From: Arthrobacter sp. ZGTC131
GTDB taxonomy: Bacteria; Actinomycetota; Actinomycetes; Actinomycetales; Micrococcaceae
Direction: 5' to 3'
DNA length: 64,000 nucleotides
Assembly: GCF_002929275.1 (NCBI RefSeq)
Contig: NZ_PJIK01000003.1
Span: forward strand, 1-64,000
Positions 29,642 to 38,889 of this stretch are shown one piece after another. Below the pieces are notes generated by a model. That model was not told the origin of the DNA. It made no database searches and worked only from the letters and a program-made list of their open reading frames with translations. The position numbers and the translations under genes were made by a program. Numbering within the stretch: position 1 is the first letter of the stretch; each line of letters begins with the position of its first letter.

Positions 29642-31246
29642 TTGGAACCCAGCAAGAGTATTGATTCAAGCGGCATGGACGAATTTGGCTACACCCAGAC
29701 CCTGGACCGAAGCATCGGCAAGTTTGCCAGCTTCGCCGCAGGCGTCAGTTACATCTCCATCCTCACCGGTGTTTTTCAGCTGTTCTACTTCGGTTTTTCC
29801 ATGGCCGGCCCGGCATACGCCTGGTCCTGGCCCATCGTCTTCGTCGGCCAGCTGATGGTGGCGCTCTGTTTCGCCGAGTTGGCCGGGCGCTACCCCGTGG
29901 CAGGATCTGTCTATAACTGGGCCAAACGGCTCTCGTCGGGAACTTCATCATGGCTGGCCGGCTGGCTGCTGATGCTCTCCTCCATCGTGGCGCTGGGCTC
30001 CGTGGCATTGGCCCTGCAGCTCACCCTGCCCCAGCTCTGGTCCGGCTTCCAGTTCGTCGGTGACGGCACCGGCCCGTACGACTTCGCCATGAACGGCGTG
30101 GTGCTGGCCACCATCATGATCACCATCTCCACCCTCATCAATGCCTTCGGTGTGAAGCTGATGACCAGGATCAACAGCATCGGCGTCTTCGTGGAGCTGA
30201 CCGCTGCCGTGCTTCTGATCCTCGCACTGGGCTGGCATGTAGTGCGGGGGCCCGAAGTCTTCTTCGACACTGCCGGCTTCGGCGAAGGGCACGACCTTGG
30301 CTTCTTCGGCGTCTTCCTCATCGGCGCCATGGCGTCCGGCTACGTCATGTACGGCTTCGACACCGCCAGCTCGCTCGGGGAGGAAACAAAGGACCCCAAG
30401 CGCACCGCGCCCAAGGCCATCCTGCGCGCCGTCACGGCCTCGTTCGTGCTGGGCGGCCTGATCCTGCTGTTCGGCATCCTGGCCGCACCGGACCTGGCCG
30501 ATCCCAAGGTGGCCGCTGCCGACGGAGGCCTCCAGTACATCGTTCTCTCCGTCCTGGGCGGACCTTTCGGCAAGGCCTTCCTGGCGTGCATCGTGGTGGC
30601 CGTGGTGGTCTGCACCCTGGCCGTCCACGCCGCCGCCATCCGGATGATGTTCGCCATGGCCCGGGACAACAACCTGCCGTTCAGCCGGCAACTCAGCAAA
30701 GTGGATCCGGTCCGCAGGACCCCGACTGTTGCGGCGATCGTGATCGGCATCCTGGCCATCATGCCTTTGCTCATCAACGTCATGCAGCCGGCGATTTTCA
30801 CGATCATGTCCAGCATCAGCATCGTCCTGATCTACCTCTCCTACCTCCTGGTTACCGTTCCCCTGCTGCGCAACCGGTTCCTGAAGAAATGGCCACTCGC
30901 TGCAGACGGCACCGAGCCCGGATTCAGCCTTGGCAAATGGGGTCTGCCGGTGAACATTCTGGCGGTCCTCTGGGGCGGGGGCATGACGGTGAACCTGGTC
31001 TGGCCCCGCCCGGAGATCTACAACTCGGTGCCGCCGTTCGAGTGGTACCTGCAGTGGGGCGGCGTGATCTTCGTGGCCGCCGTGATCGTTGGCGGGACGA
31101 TGCTCTACCGCCTGAAGATCCGCCACCAGACCGGAGTGCTGGCGGAGCACGCAGCGGCAGTCGCAGCACATCCGTCGTCGGGCGCCGCGCAGTACGAAGC
31201 CCCGGCGGATGCGCTGGCAGTCAAGGTGGCCGCGTCGGAAGCTTAG
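29642..31246 (+). CDS. APC-superfamily permease of the choline locus
   Basis: About 534 residues and twelve predicted membrane helices of the amino acid-polyamine-organocation type (GFDTASSLGEETKDPKRTAPKA is a conserved loop of this eukaryotic-like GABA-permease branch). It probably imports choline or a related amine, judged only from position after codA. TTG 29642 is chosen as start because AGGAG lies eight bases ahead; ATG 29675 is the alternative. A strong terminator follows. Confidence 0.82.
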   Translation: MEPSKSIDSSGMDEFGYTQTLDRSIGKFASFAAGVSYISILTGVFQLFYFGFSMAGPAYAWSWPIVFVGQLMVALCFAELAGRYPVAGSVYNWAKRLSSGTSSWLAGWLLMLSSIVALGSVALALQLTLPQLWSGFQFVGDGTGPYDFAMNGVVLATIMITISTLINAFGVKLMTRINSIGVFVELTAAVLLILALGWHVVRGPEVFFDTAGFGEGHDLGFFGVFLIGAMASGYVMYGFDTASSLGEETKDPKRTAPKAILRAVTASFVLGGLILLFGILAAPDLADPKVAAADGGLQYIVLSVLGGPFGKAFLACIVVAVVVCTLAVHAAAIRMMFAMARDNNLPFSRQLSKVDPVRRTPTVAAIVIGILAIMPLLINVMQPAIFTIMSSISIVLIYLSYLLVTVPLLRNRFLKKWPLAADGTEPGFSLGKWGLPVNILAVLWGGGMTVNLVWPRPEIYNSVPPFEWYLQWGGVIFVAAVIVGGTMLYRLKIRHQTGVLAEHAAAVAAHPSSGAAQYEAPADALAVKVAASEA

Positions 31247-31260
31247 TAACGCCCCCGGAA

Positions 31261-31304
31261 GGGTCGACGACGGCGCCCGCCTGAGCGCCGTCGTCGGCCC
31301 TTTT
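31261..31304 (+). terminator. Rho-independent terminator after the choline operon
   Basis: Sixteen-base stem (31261-31276 with 31285-31300, one G-T pair), eight-base loop, then TTTT. It lies between convergent genes and may work both ways. Confidence 0.85.
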
Positions 31305-31325
31305 GGGTTGGCGGCGGACAGCCTT

Positions 31326-33329
31326 CTACCTGGCCCACTCGGCGTCGCCGTAGGGGCGGCCGCGGAAGTGCGCGCGGAGGTACTCCCCCACAACGGCGGC
31401 CCCCAGATCCCCGACGTCGGGCGCCACCACCCGGCCGTTGACCCGGCGGGCCATCCGCTGGATGAACCGCTCCAAACCGGGGTGATCGCCGAGTCTGAAG
31501 AACGTGACCTGAGTGCCGGCACGCCCCAGCCGGTCCAGTTCGGCCACGGTAATCCGGATGGTTTCCGGGTCCGGCGGGTAGTCGAACCACGTCTCGCCGT
31601 CTGGCAGCAGGTGCGCGGTTGGTTCGCCGTCGGTCACCACCAGGAGGACGGGCTGCATCGAGGGGTGTTTGCGGAAGAAGCGGCCGGCCAGCAGTAACCC
31701 GTGATGCAGATTGGTTCCCTTGTCCCTGAAGGCCGGCAAGGCGGTGAGCTCGCCGATGTCCATGGTCTGCGCGTAGCGGCCAAACGTGATCAGCTGCAGC
31801 CGGTCGCCGCGGAAGCGCGTTGTAATGAGGTGGTGCAGGGCGAGCGCCGTGCGTTTCATGGGCACCCAGCGTCCCTGGGCGGCCATCGAGAAGGACACGT
31901 CCACGAGCAGGACCACGGCGGCCTGCGTGCGCGCCTCCGTTTCCGCTACCTCGATATCGTCCGGGGCGAGGCGCAGACCGGTGCCCGGGTCGCCGCCGTC
32001 GGCAATGGTCCGGCGGATCGCGTTGGTGATGGTTCGCGTGACGTCCCACGGCTCGGCGTCACCGAACTCCCACGGCCGGCTGGAGCCGGTCTGCTCCCCG
32101 GCCGCCCCGGCAACGCGCGTGTCCCTGCGCCCTTGCCGGCTGGAGAGTTGCTTAGCGGTGTCCCGCAGCAGCGCCCGCCCAAGCCGCCGCATGGCCTGCG
32201 GTGACAAGCTGAGATCCCCGTCCGCCCCGCGGCGGAGGTACCCGCCGTCGTGCATTGCCCGCTCTATCTCCGCAAGGGTGCGTGCAGTCACGGCGGCATC
32301 CTGTCCGAGCTGGCGTGCCAGCGCGTCGAGGTCCAGGTCGTCCAGGCTGGAGCCGTTGTAGGACTGGGAGAGCTGCTCGGACAGCTCATCCAGCTCGGCG
32401 AGGTCCTGCAGCACGCCGGTGCCGTCGCCCAGACCGAGCCCTTCCTCACCCTCGAAGCGTTCGGAGCCGGTCCAGTCCTCCCCGGGGCGCAGGGCACGCA
32501 AGTTGTCGTCGAGTTGGCCGAGCTGGGCCATGAGTTCGGGCGAGCCGAACGCCTGTGCGGACAGGCTCATCAGCTCCTCCCGCTGCTCCCGGGACATGGA
32601 CTGCAGCATCCGCTGGGCTGCTGCAGCGCGCTGGGCGAGGGCGTCGATCAGCTCCTCGACCGACTGCGGATTTTCGGGGAAGAACTGGCCGTGCTTGGCC
32701 ATAAAGTTCTGGAATTCCGCCTCGGTGTCCTCGCCGCGCCGGTGCTTGTCGAGGAGCCCGTTGAGGTCCTGCAGCATCTCATTGACGGCCGCGCGGTCCT
32801 CATCGGTGGCGTTCTCCAGCGCCTGCTTCATGCCGGCGAACCGCTGGTCCAGGACCTCCCGGCCCAGCAGGTCTTTGATCCGCTCATAGGCTTCACGGGC
32901 TGTCGATGACTGCCAGTCATAGGAGGCCAGTTCGTTGACCGCCGCCGGGGTGGACCGGGGCAGGTTCTGCAGCTGCATCTCCCGGAGGGCGCGGTCGGTG
33001 TTGTCCATCATGGCGTCGCGGGCCAGCTGTTTGCGCTCCTCCAGGACCGCAGTGTCCAGCAGTTTCCGGACTTCGTTGAGGGTGCCGTCCAGCTTGTGCC
33101 GGCCCAGGAGGTCCTTGCGCCGCTGCTGGACACGGCCGGCGAGGTCGTCGAGACCCTGCCGGCTGTGGCCGCCGCGCCGCAGGAACTCCTGCAGGGCGTG
33201 CCGGGGAGAGTAGCCGGCCATGACGTCCTCTGCCACGGCGTCGAGTGCCTCCGCCAGGTCCACCGGCGGGGCGAGCGGATCCGGCCCTCCCCTGTACCGG
33301 CTGTACCTGGACCGGTTGTGAACGCTCAT
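31326..33329 (-). CDS. VWA domain protein paired with a MoxR-type ATPase
   Basis: 667 residues. A long helical N-terminal part (about 1-440) is followed by a von Willebrand factor A domain with the metal-site motif DVSFSM, GTNLHHG and VTDGEPTA. Such proteins work with MoxR/magnesium-chelatase-like AAA+ ATPases as chaperones that insert metals or remodel complexes; the partner ATPase lies just upstream. No membrane segment. The substrate complex is unknown. Confidence 0.85.
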   Translation of the reverse strand: MSVHNRSRYSRYRGGPDPLAPPVDLAEALDAVAEDVMAGYSPRHALQEFLRRGGHSRQGLDDLAGRVQQRRKDLLGRHKLDGTLNEVRKLLDTAVLEERKQLARDAMMDNTDRALREMQLQNLPRSTPAAVNELASYDWQSSTAREAYERIKDLLGREVLDQRFAGMKQALENATDEDRAAVNEMLQDLNGLLDKHRRGEDTEAEFQNFMAKHGQFFPENPQSVEELIDALAQRAAAAQRMLQSMSREQREELMSLSAQAFGSPELMAQLGQLDDNLRALRPGEDWTGSERFEGEEGLGLGDGTGVLQDLAELDELSEQLSQSYNGSSLDDLDLDALARQLGQDAAVTARTLAEIERAMHDGGYLRRGADGDLSLSPQAMRRLGRALLRDTAKQLSSRQGRRDTRVAGAAGEQTGSSRPWEFGDAEPWDVTRTITNAIRRTIADGGDPGTGLRLAPDDIEVAETEARTQAAVVLLVDVSFSMAAQGRWVPMKRTALALHHLITTRFRGDRLQLITFGRYAQTMDIGELTALPAFRDKGTNLHHGLLLAGRFFRKHPSMQPVLLVVTDGEPTAHLLPDGETWFDYPPDPETIRITVAELDRLGRAGTQVTFFRLGDHPGLERFIQRMARRVNGRVVAPDVGDLGAAVVGEYLRAHFRGRPYGDAEWAR

Positions 33330-33371
33330 GCCCCCTCCTGTCCTGCGCCGTGGAACTGCTTAGCCGTAGCT

Positions 33372-34760
33372 TTAGCCGTAAATCGTCGCCTCGTCATCGG
33401 ACTCCTTAGTGATCCGCCGCGCGAGGTAGAGGCCTTCCAATGCCAGTTCGACGGCGGCGGCTCGCTGCCCGTCGCTCGTCGCACCCAGGCGCTCACTGAT
33501 TTCGTCGTAGAGGCCGGAGCCGTTAAGGGACGGTAGGTTCTGCAGGAACTCCCGCGCGGTGACCAGTTCCCCCGTGGTCACCGTGGTGTGGCCGTCGAGT
33601 GCGGCTACCAGTGCCCCCATGTCGATGCCGTGGAAGTGCGCCCGCACGGCTTCCGCGGTGGCCATGCGCAGGAGATGGTCGAGGATCTCTTGTTCACGCC
33701 CTTCCTCACCGGACTCGAACTCAATCTTGCCGCCAAGGACTTCCACCGCGGCTTCCAGGTCGATGATCCGGGCCACGGCCTCGTCCTCGCCGCGCACACT
33801 GGCACGGCGCAGGGCTGCCGCGGCCACGGTTTCCGCACCGGCAATGGCGAACCGCGCGGAAACCCCAGAGGTCTGGTTGATCGCCGGGGACTGCCGCAGC
33901 GCCCGGGTGTACCGGGCCAGGATCTCGAGGATGAAGGGCGGGACGCCGGCCACCAGCTGCCCCTCCTGTTGGATGACGGCCACCTCGTCGTCGAGCTCTA
34001 TCGGGTAGTGCGTGCGGATCTCGGCGCCGAAGCGGTCCCGCAGCGGCGTGATGATCCGGCCGCGGTTCGTGTAGTCCTCCGGGTTGGCGGACGCGACGAC
34101 GAGGACGTCGAGCGGCAGCCGCAGCACGTAGCCGCGGATCTGGATGTCGCGTTCCTCCATCACGTTGAGCATCGAAACCTGGATGCGCTCGGCGAGGTCC
34201 GGCAGCTCGTTGATGGCGATGATTCCGCGGTTGGAGCGCGGGACCAGGCCGTAGTGGATGGTTTCCGGGTCGCCGAGCCGGCGGCCCTCGGCCACCCGCA
34301 TCGGGTCGATGTCGCCGATCAGGTCGGCGACGGAGGTGTCCGGCGTCGCGAGCTTTTCCACGTACCGTTCGGAGCGGTGGCGCCATGCCACCCGCAGCCG
34401 GTCCCCCTCGGTGAGGACGTGGGCACGGGATTGCTCCGTGATGGGTTCGTACGGGTGTTCGTTGAGTTCCGAGTCCTCGATCACCGGCGACCACTCGTCC
34501 AGCAGACCGGCCAAGGTGCGCAGCAGCCGGGTCTTGCCCTGCCCCCGTTCGCCGAGCAGGACGACGTCGTGGCCGGCGAGCAGTGCCCGCTCGAGCTGGG
34601 GCAGGACGGTCCGGCTGAAGCCGTACATTCCGGGCCAGGGATCGCGGCCGGCGGCGAGCGCGGCGAGCAGGTTGTCGCGGATTTCGCGGCGCAGGTCCTT
34701 GTGCACGTGGCCGGAGGCACGCAGTTCACCAACAGTGAAGATATCGGGGCGATCACTCAC
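33372..34760 (-). CDS. MoxR-like AAA+ ATPase (magnesium-chelatase ChlI type)
   Basis: About 462 residues. Walker A GERGQGKT, Walker B region IIAINELPDL, and sensor region VVASANPEDYTNRGR. The insertion pattern around LGDIDPMRVAEGRRL is of the ChlI/MoxR type. It lies 42 bases before the VWA gene, and the two surely function together. The start is uncertain: GTG 34760 gives a natural N-terminus (SDRPDIFTVGELRASG) but AGAGGA abuts it; GTG 34820 is the alternative. Confidence 0.85.
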   Translation of the reverse strand: MSDRPDIFTVGELRASGHVHKDLRREIRDNLLAALAAGRDPWPGMYGFSRTVLPQLERALLAGHDVVLLGERGQGKTRLLRTLAGLLDEWSPVIEDSELNEHPYEPITEQSRAHVLTEGDRLRVAWRHRSERYVEKLATPDTSVADLIGDIDPMRVAEGRRLGDPETIHYGLVPRSNRGIIAINELPDLAERIQVSMLNVMEERDIQIRGYVLRLPLDVLVVASANPEDYTNRGRIITPLRDRFGAEIRTHYPIELDDEVAVIQQEGQLVAGVPPFILEILARYTRALRQSPAINQTSGVSARFAIAGAETVAAAALRRASVRGEDEAVARIIDLEAAVEVLGGKIEFESGEEGREQEILDHLLRMATAEAVRAHFHGIDMGALVAALDGHTTVTTGELVTAREFLQNLPSLNGSGLYDEISERLGATSDGQRAAAVELALEGLYLARRITKESDDEATIYG

Positions 34761-34904
34761 TCCTCTACGGTAGACCTCCACAGGGCGGGGAATCGAGGGA
34801 TTTCCGAGATTGCTGCCCACTGGCGGCTGTGCGCCTTACCGCTATCCGGCACCCCCTTCCCTCGCAAGCTCGGGCGGGGCCCCTGCCGCTACGCTTAGAT
34901 CCTG

Positions 34905-35585
34905 ATGACTGCAGCAGCGCCGCCGGAATCGCCGGCACCACCCTCCGGACCGCCGTCAGGTGCGCCGGGCACCCTGATCCTTTTGGTGCGCCATGGGAAA
35001 ACGCCGACCACCGGCAAAGTGTTGCCGGGTCGGGCAACCGGGCTGCATCTGTCCGACGGCGGCCACGCCCAGGCCGAACGGGTCGCGGAGCGCCTCGCGG
35101 ATCTGCCGGTCGACGCGATCTATTCCTCGCCGCTGGAGCGCGCCTGCGAGACGGCGGAGCCGACGGCGGCCCGAACAGGACGGGACGTGAAGCACGATGA
35201 CGGCCTGCTCGAATGCGATTTCGGCGACTGGACCGGGGCTGCCCTGGCGGACGTTGCCGCCTTGCCGGAGTGGCAGACCGTCCAGCACAGCCCCTCGACC
35301 TTCCGTTTCCCGAATGGCGAGAGCTTCACGGAAATGCAGGCGCGGATTGTCGGAACGCTCGAGGCGCTGTGCAGAGCCCACGGCGGCGGCGTCGTGGTGT
35401 GTTTCACTCATGCCGATCCCATCAAGGCCGCCGTCGCCCACGCCCTGGGCCAGCCGCTGGACCTCTTCCAGCGGATCGTCATCAGCCCGGGCTCGGTGTC
35501 GGCCATCTCGTTTGTGCAAGGTCAGGCGCCGGCCGTGCTCATGGTGAATTCGACGTCGGAACCCCTGAGCGGGCTGAGGGCGTGA
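34905..35585 (+). CDS. Histidine-phosphatase family protein, MSMEG_4193 type
   Basis: 226 residues, phosphoglycerate-mutase fold. The phosphohistidine motif is LLVRHGKTPTTGKVLPGR; the second pocket includes SSPLERACETAEPTA, the acid is in LLECDFGDWTG, and the second histidine in VVCFTHADPIKAAVAHALG. This is the actinobacterial MSMEG_4193 family of putative phosphomutases. It stands next to a SCO1664-type gene, a pairing that I recall as conserved near mycothiol-ligase genes elsewhere. Confidence 0.85.
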   Translation: MTAAAPPESPAPPSGPPSGAPGTLILLVRHGKTPTTGKVLPGRATGLHLSDGGHAQAERVAERLADLPVDAIYSSPLERACETAEPTAARTGRDVKHDDGLLECDFGDWTGAALADVAALPEWQTVQHSPSTFRFPNGESFTEMQARIVGTLEALCRAHGGGVVVCFTHADPIKAAVAHALGQPLDLFQRIVISPGSVSAISFVQGQAPAVLMVNSTSEPLSGLRA

Positions 35586-35615
35586 CGTGGGCCAGACGGT
35601 GAATCGGGGCAGACG

Positions 35616-36317
35616 GTGTCCGGCCGGGAGCTGACGCTGCTCACCGAGGGCAGCGTCGAACTGATCGGGCGCATCCCGCGCAGCAGCAACGAGACGTTCC
35701 TGGTCCAGGTGTCCCACGCGGACAGCTCAGCGTACGCGGTCTACAAGCCCGAGGCCGGGGAAGCGCCGCTGTCCGATTTCGAACCCGGCCTCTACCGGCG
35801 GGAACGCGCAGCCTACCTGCTGAGCGAGTCGCTGGGGTGGGGTCTGGTGCCGCCGACGGTGATCCGCGAGGAGGCGCCGCTGGGGGTCGGTTCGCTGCAG
35901 TGGTTCATCGAGTGCGACTTCCAGGAGCATTACTTCACCTTGTTCACCGATGCACCGGAGACTCATCGAGAGCTGGCGCGCATCGCCCTGTTCGACTACG
36001 TCAGCAACAACACCGACCGTAAGAGCGGGCACGTGCTGCGCGGCGATGACGGCCGGGTGTGGGGCATCGACCACGGGCTGTGTTTCTCGGCCAGCTTCAA
36101 ACTGCGCACAGTGATCTGGGATTTCGCCGGTGACCGCATCCCGGATGCCCTGCTCGAGGATATCGCCCCGCTCGCGGAGGCGGTGCCTCCCGACGTCGTT
36201 GATCTCCTCGACGTTGAAGAGGTCAACGCCCTGCGACGCCGGGTGAAACGCCTGCTGCACGATGGGGTGCTGCCAGTTGACCGCACCGGCATGCGCTACC
36301 CGTGGCCGCTCGTTTAG
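35616..36317 (+). CDS. SCO1664-family protein (kinase-like fold)
   Basis: 233 residues, GTG start. Conserved blocks are AYAVYKPEAGEAPLSDFEPGLYRRERAAY, LFDYVSNNTDRKSGHVL and VWGIDHGLCFS: a lysine, an Asn-Asn-x-Asp-Arg loop and a GIDHG loop like the ATP and metal loops of PI3/PI4-kinase-like proteins. Activity is not known. It follows the phosphatase by 30 bases and is probably cotranscribed with it. Confidence 0.82.
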   Translation: MSGRELTLLTEGSVELIGRIPRSSNETFLVQVSHADSSAYAVYKPEAGEAPLSDFEPGLYRRERAAYLLSESLGWGLVPPTVIREEAPLGVGSLQWFIECDFQEHYFTLFTDAPETHRELARIALFDYVSNNTDRKSGHVLRGDDGRVWGIDHGLCFSASFKLRTVIWDFAGDRIPDALLEDIAPLAEAVPPDVVDLLDVEEVNALRRRVKRLLHDGVLPVDRTGMRYPWPLV

Positions 36318-36323
36318 GTCTTG

Positions 36324-37508
36324 CTAACCGTCCAGGCGCACACCGCGGAGTAGCACGAGCGTCCCGCCCACCACTACTGCCGACGCCAGGAAAACTCCTT
36401 GTGCGCCAAGCCCGGCCGCCACCACGCCGATGGCGCTGGGCAACACCACCTGGCCTACCCTGTTGCCGGCCAGCCGCAGGGCCAGCGCCCTGCCTCGCTG
36501 CCCCGCCGGAGCCTGTGCTGAAAGCCAGGACATGGTGAGGGGCTGGCCGATGCCCAGCCCCAAACCCAGTACAGCCATGACCACAAACAGCAGCCATACC
36601 GGCATGGGAAGTGCGGCCGCGCAAAGTGCTGCTGTGGACAACGCAAGGCTGAACACCAACAACCGCATGCGCCCCAGCTTCCGGGACATCTGCCCTAGGC
36701 CGAGCCGGGAAACCATGGAGAATACCGCGCGGGTGGTGAGCATCAGGCCCACCGTTGCAGCCGTGAGCCCGCGCTCGGCGCCGAGCGCGGGGAGGTAGAC
36801 CATCGTCAGGTCCACCACGGCCAGGACGGTGGCACTGGTGGCCAAAGCCCGTGCGACGCCGGGTGTCTTCAGCAGCGAAACAACACCGCCTTTGCCGCCA
36901 TCACTGTCCCCAACAACTGCTTTCCTTTTGCTGCCACTGACTTTGGCCGAGACTCCGAAAGTGGTCACGAAAAGCACCAGGCTCATGCAGGCGGAGAGCA
37001 GGAAGATCGCCTGGGTGTCGGGGCGGACCGAGGCGCCTCCCACCAAGGAAATCGCCAACGGTCCCAGGGCCTGCCCCAGCGATGCCGCGAATGTCAGGTA
37101 GCCGAAGGCAGAGTCCATCCTGGATGAGGCAGCGTTATTGGCCACCACCGCCTGCTGCCCCACCACGCAGGCCAGTTGGCCGGCACCGAGGAGAGCGGTT
37201 CCGATGACTAGGGTCACGATCGACGATCCCCACAGAAACAGGAAGGCAGAGCATGCAAGAACGACGGCGGATCCGATCCCCATCAGCCGGCGCTCACCCA
37301 GCCGGTCGACAAGCCCGCCCGTGGGGACGGCGAGCAACAAAGGGAAGACGGCGTAGCTGGCGGCGAGGAGGCCCAGTGCGAAACCGGGAACGTCGAGCTC
37401 GAGCGCCCGGTAGGTTGCGGCCGGACGGACCAAGAAGGTCACGGCCTGGATCAGGGCGGAATGCGTGAGGAGGGCTGCGGCCGAGCGGCGTCCGAGTTCA
37501 CCAATCAT
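36324..37508 (-). CDS. MFS transporter
   Basis: 394 residues, twelve predicted helices in two halves, with GLVDRLGERRLMGIG as the conserved loop 2-3. It overlaps the GntR gene by four bases, so it is cotranscribed with its regulator and probably exports or imports the ligand that regulator senses. The substrate is unknown. Confidence 0.87.
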   Translation of the reverse strand: MIGELGRRSAAALLTHSALIQAVTFLVRPAATYRALELDVPGFALGLLAASYAVFPLLLAVPTGGLVDRLGERRLMGIGSAVVLACSAFLFLWGSSIVTLVIGTALLGAGQLACVVGQQAVVANNAASSRMDSAFGYLTFAASLGQALGPLAISLVGGASVRPDTQAIFLLSACMSLVLFVTTFGVSAKVSGSKRKAVVGDSDGGKGGVVSLLKTPGVARALATSATVLAVVDLTMVYLPALGAERGLTAATVGLMLTTRAVFSMVSRLGLGQMSRKLGRMRLLVFSLALSTAALCAAALPMPVWLLFVVMAVLGLGLGIGQPLTMSWLSAQAPAGQRGRALALRLAGNRVGQVVLPSAIGVVAAGLGAQGVFLASAVVVGGTLVLLRGVRLDG

Positions 37509-38170
37509 GTGATGACGAGGCTGGTGCCCGTGATGGCCCGCAGCGCCGCGTCCCGGGCTCCGATGACGTGGTCGAAGGCCAGCTTCGCGGCTTCTTCAGG
37601 GTTTCCGGCCGCCACCGCATCCACCAGGATCCGGTGCTGGGCCAGGGCCTGGTCCCGCCGTTCCTGCGTGCTGTTGGTGAAGTGCCGGTAGCGCTCCATC
37701 TGGCTGGAGATCTGGTCATGGAACCGCCCGGCCCACGAATTCCCCGCAATCTCGGCGATTTTTGTATGCAGTGACATGCCTAGTTTCATGGCATCATCGG
37801 CAAATTTCACCATCGCGGCGTTGCGCTCAAGAATGCCCTTGAGCGCTTCAATGTCGGCCGCAGTCGCCTTCAGGCACGCCTGCCGCGCCATGAGCGATTC
37901 CATCGCCGCGCGCACCTCGTACAGCTCGGAAATTACCGCCTCGTCCAGGACCGGTACCAGCACGCCCCCGGTGGGTTGCTGTTCCAGCAGGCTCTCCGAA
38001 ATGAGCCGCCTGATGGCCTCCCGCAGCGGCGTGCGGCTTACCCGCAGCGCCTCAGCCATTGCCGGCTCGTAGACGCGCGCCCCTGGCTTTAGTTCAAGGC
38101 TAAGGATCTGCCGTTTCAGTTCCGTGTAGACAACGTGTGCCCCGGTGTTACGGGACGGTGAATCTGACAT
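37505..38170 (-). CDS. GntR-family regulator (FCD type)
   Basis: 221 residues from ATG 38170, with GGAGG seven bases ahead. The N-terminal winged helix is YTELKRQILSLELKPGARVYEPAMAEALRVSRTPLREAIRRL. The helical FCD ligand-binding domain includes VISELYEVRAAMESLMARQA, LHTKIAEIAGN and HRILVDAVAAGNPEEA, with metal-binding histidines. The longer start at 38206 lies in the operator and is rejected. It is likely autoregulated together with the MFS gene through the palindrome at 38189. Confidence 0.9.
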   Translation of the reverse strand: MSDSPSRNTGAHVVYTELKRQILSLELKPGARVYEPAMAEALRVSRTPLREAIRRLISESLLEQQPTGGVLVPVLDEAVISELYEVRAAMESLMARQACLKATAADIEALKGILERNAAMVKFADDAMKLGMSLHTKIAEIAGNSWAGRFHDQISSQMERYRHFTNSTQERRDQALAQHRILVDAVAAGNPEEAAKLAFDHVIGARDAALRAITGTSLVIT

Positions 38171-38188
38171 GTGGTGACCTCCACCCAT

Positions 38189-38222
38189 CATCATACTTGT
38201 ATACATCTATACAAGTATGATG
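38189..38222. promoter_or_regulatory. GntR operator, perfect 15-bp arms
   Basis: Arms 38189-38203 and 38208-38222 around CATC, core CTTGTATA..TATACAAG. It starts 19 bases before the regulator's ATG on the minus strand and contains a TATGAT -10-like box (38190-38195). Confidence 0.85.
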
Positions 38223-38331
38223 GCCCCAACGGCAGGGACTTCACGTAGTGGAGACTTCGCGATGCGGAGACCTGGCGTCACACAACGCGACGGCATCCGG
38301 ATCCGGAGAAGCAACGTCCTACCCTTGACTG

Positions 38332-38889
38332 GTGACTTTGACTAAGATCCGCACCGCCGCCGCGAGCTCCCTCGCCGCCGCAGGTCTCCTGTTTACCCTC
38401 GCTGCCTGTTCCACGCCGGCAGCCACCCAGCCGACTAGCTCTGCACCGGCGTCCCCGGCAACGGCTTCATCCAGCGCCGCCTCCGGGCCCTGCGCCGGTG
38501 TGAAGGTCATCGTCGATTCGGGCGCCCTGAAGCAGGCTGCCGCTGATACGTCCGTTTGCGTGCCTGTGGACGCGCCGACCCTCGCATCCAAGGTGCTCGA
38601 CGAGGCAAAGGTGAAAACCGAGGGCACCGCCGAATATCCCAAGGAACTGGTGTGCCGTGTGAATGGTGTGCCGGCCGCAAACCTGGACATCGCCCACAAG
38701 GGCGGCACTTACCGGGAAGAATGCAAGAAGATGCCCGCTGCCTTCGCCTACTGGTCCCTCTGGGTTAAGCCGGCTTCCGGGGCCTGGGCATACGCGCAGG
38801 AAGGCCTCGCTACCCTGAAGGTCAGCCCGGGAGAGAGCCTCGAGCTGCTTTACACGGTCGACGGCGCACCGGCCGCACCCGCGGCATGA
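38332..38889 (+). CDS. Lipoprotein with a DUF4430/transcobalamin-like domain
   Basis: 185 residues with a GTG start. Lipobox LAAC follows a hydrophobic stretch, then a Ser/Pro/Ala linker, so it is tethered outside the membrane. The folded part (PTLASKVLDEAKVKTEG, CRVNGVPA, YWSLWVKPASGAWAYAQEGL, VSPGESLELLYTVDG) has the layout of the DUF4430 transcobalamin-C-terminal-like domain. The next gene, an ECF transporter, starts within its last bases, so the two are coupled. It may catch cobalamin or a precursor for that transporter. Family and substrate are inference. Confidence 0.72.
   Translation: MTLTKIRTAAASSLAAAGLLFTLAACSTPAATQPTSSAPASPATASSSAASGPCAGVKVIVDSGALKQAAADTSVCVPVDAPTLASKVLDEAKVKTEGTAEYPKELVCRVNGVPAANLDIAHKGGTYREECKKMPAAFAYWSLWVKPASGAWAYAQEGLATLKVSPGESLELLYTVDGAPAAPAA

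Noticed and set aside
31261-31304. Eighth copy of the dispersed palindrome
   Set aside because: The stem shares GACGACGGCG by chance, but loop and one-sided tail differ and a T-run follows; it is an ordinary terminator.
29948-31522. A 524-codon minus-strand frame
   Set aside because: Antisense to the choline-locus permease, crosses the terminator, and is rich in His/Gln/Gly as typical of shadows.
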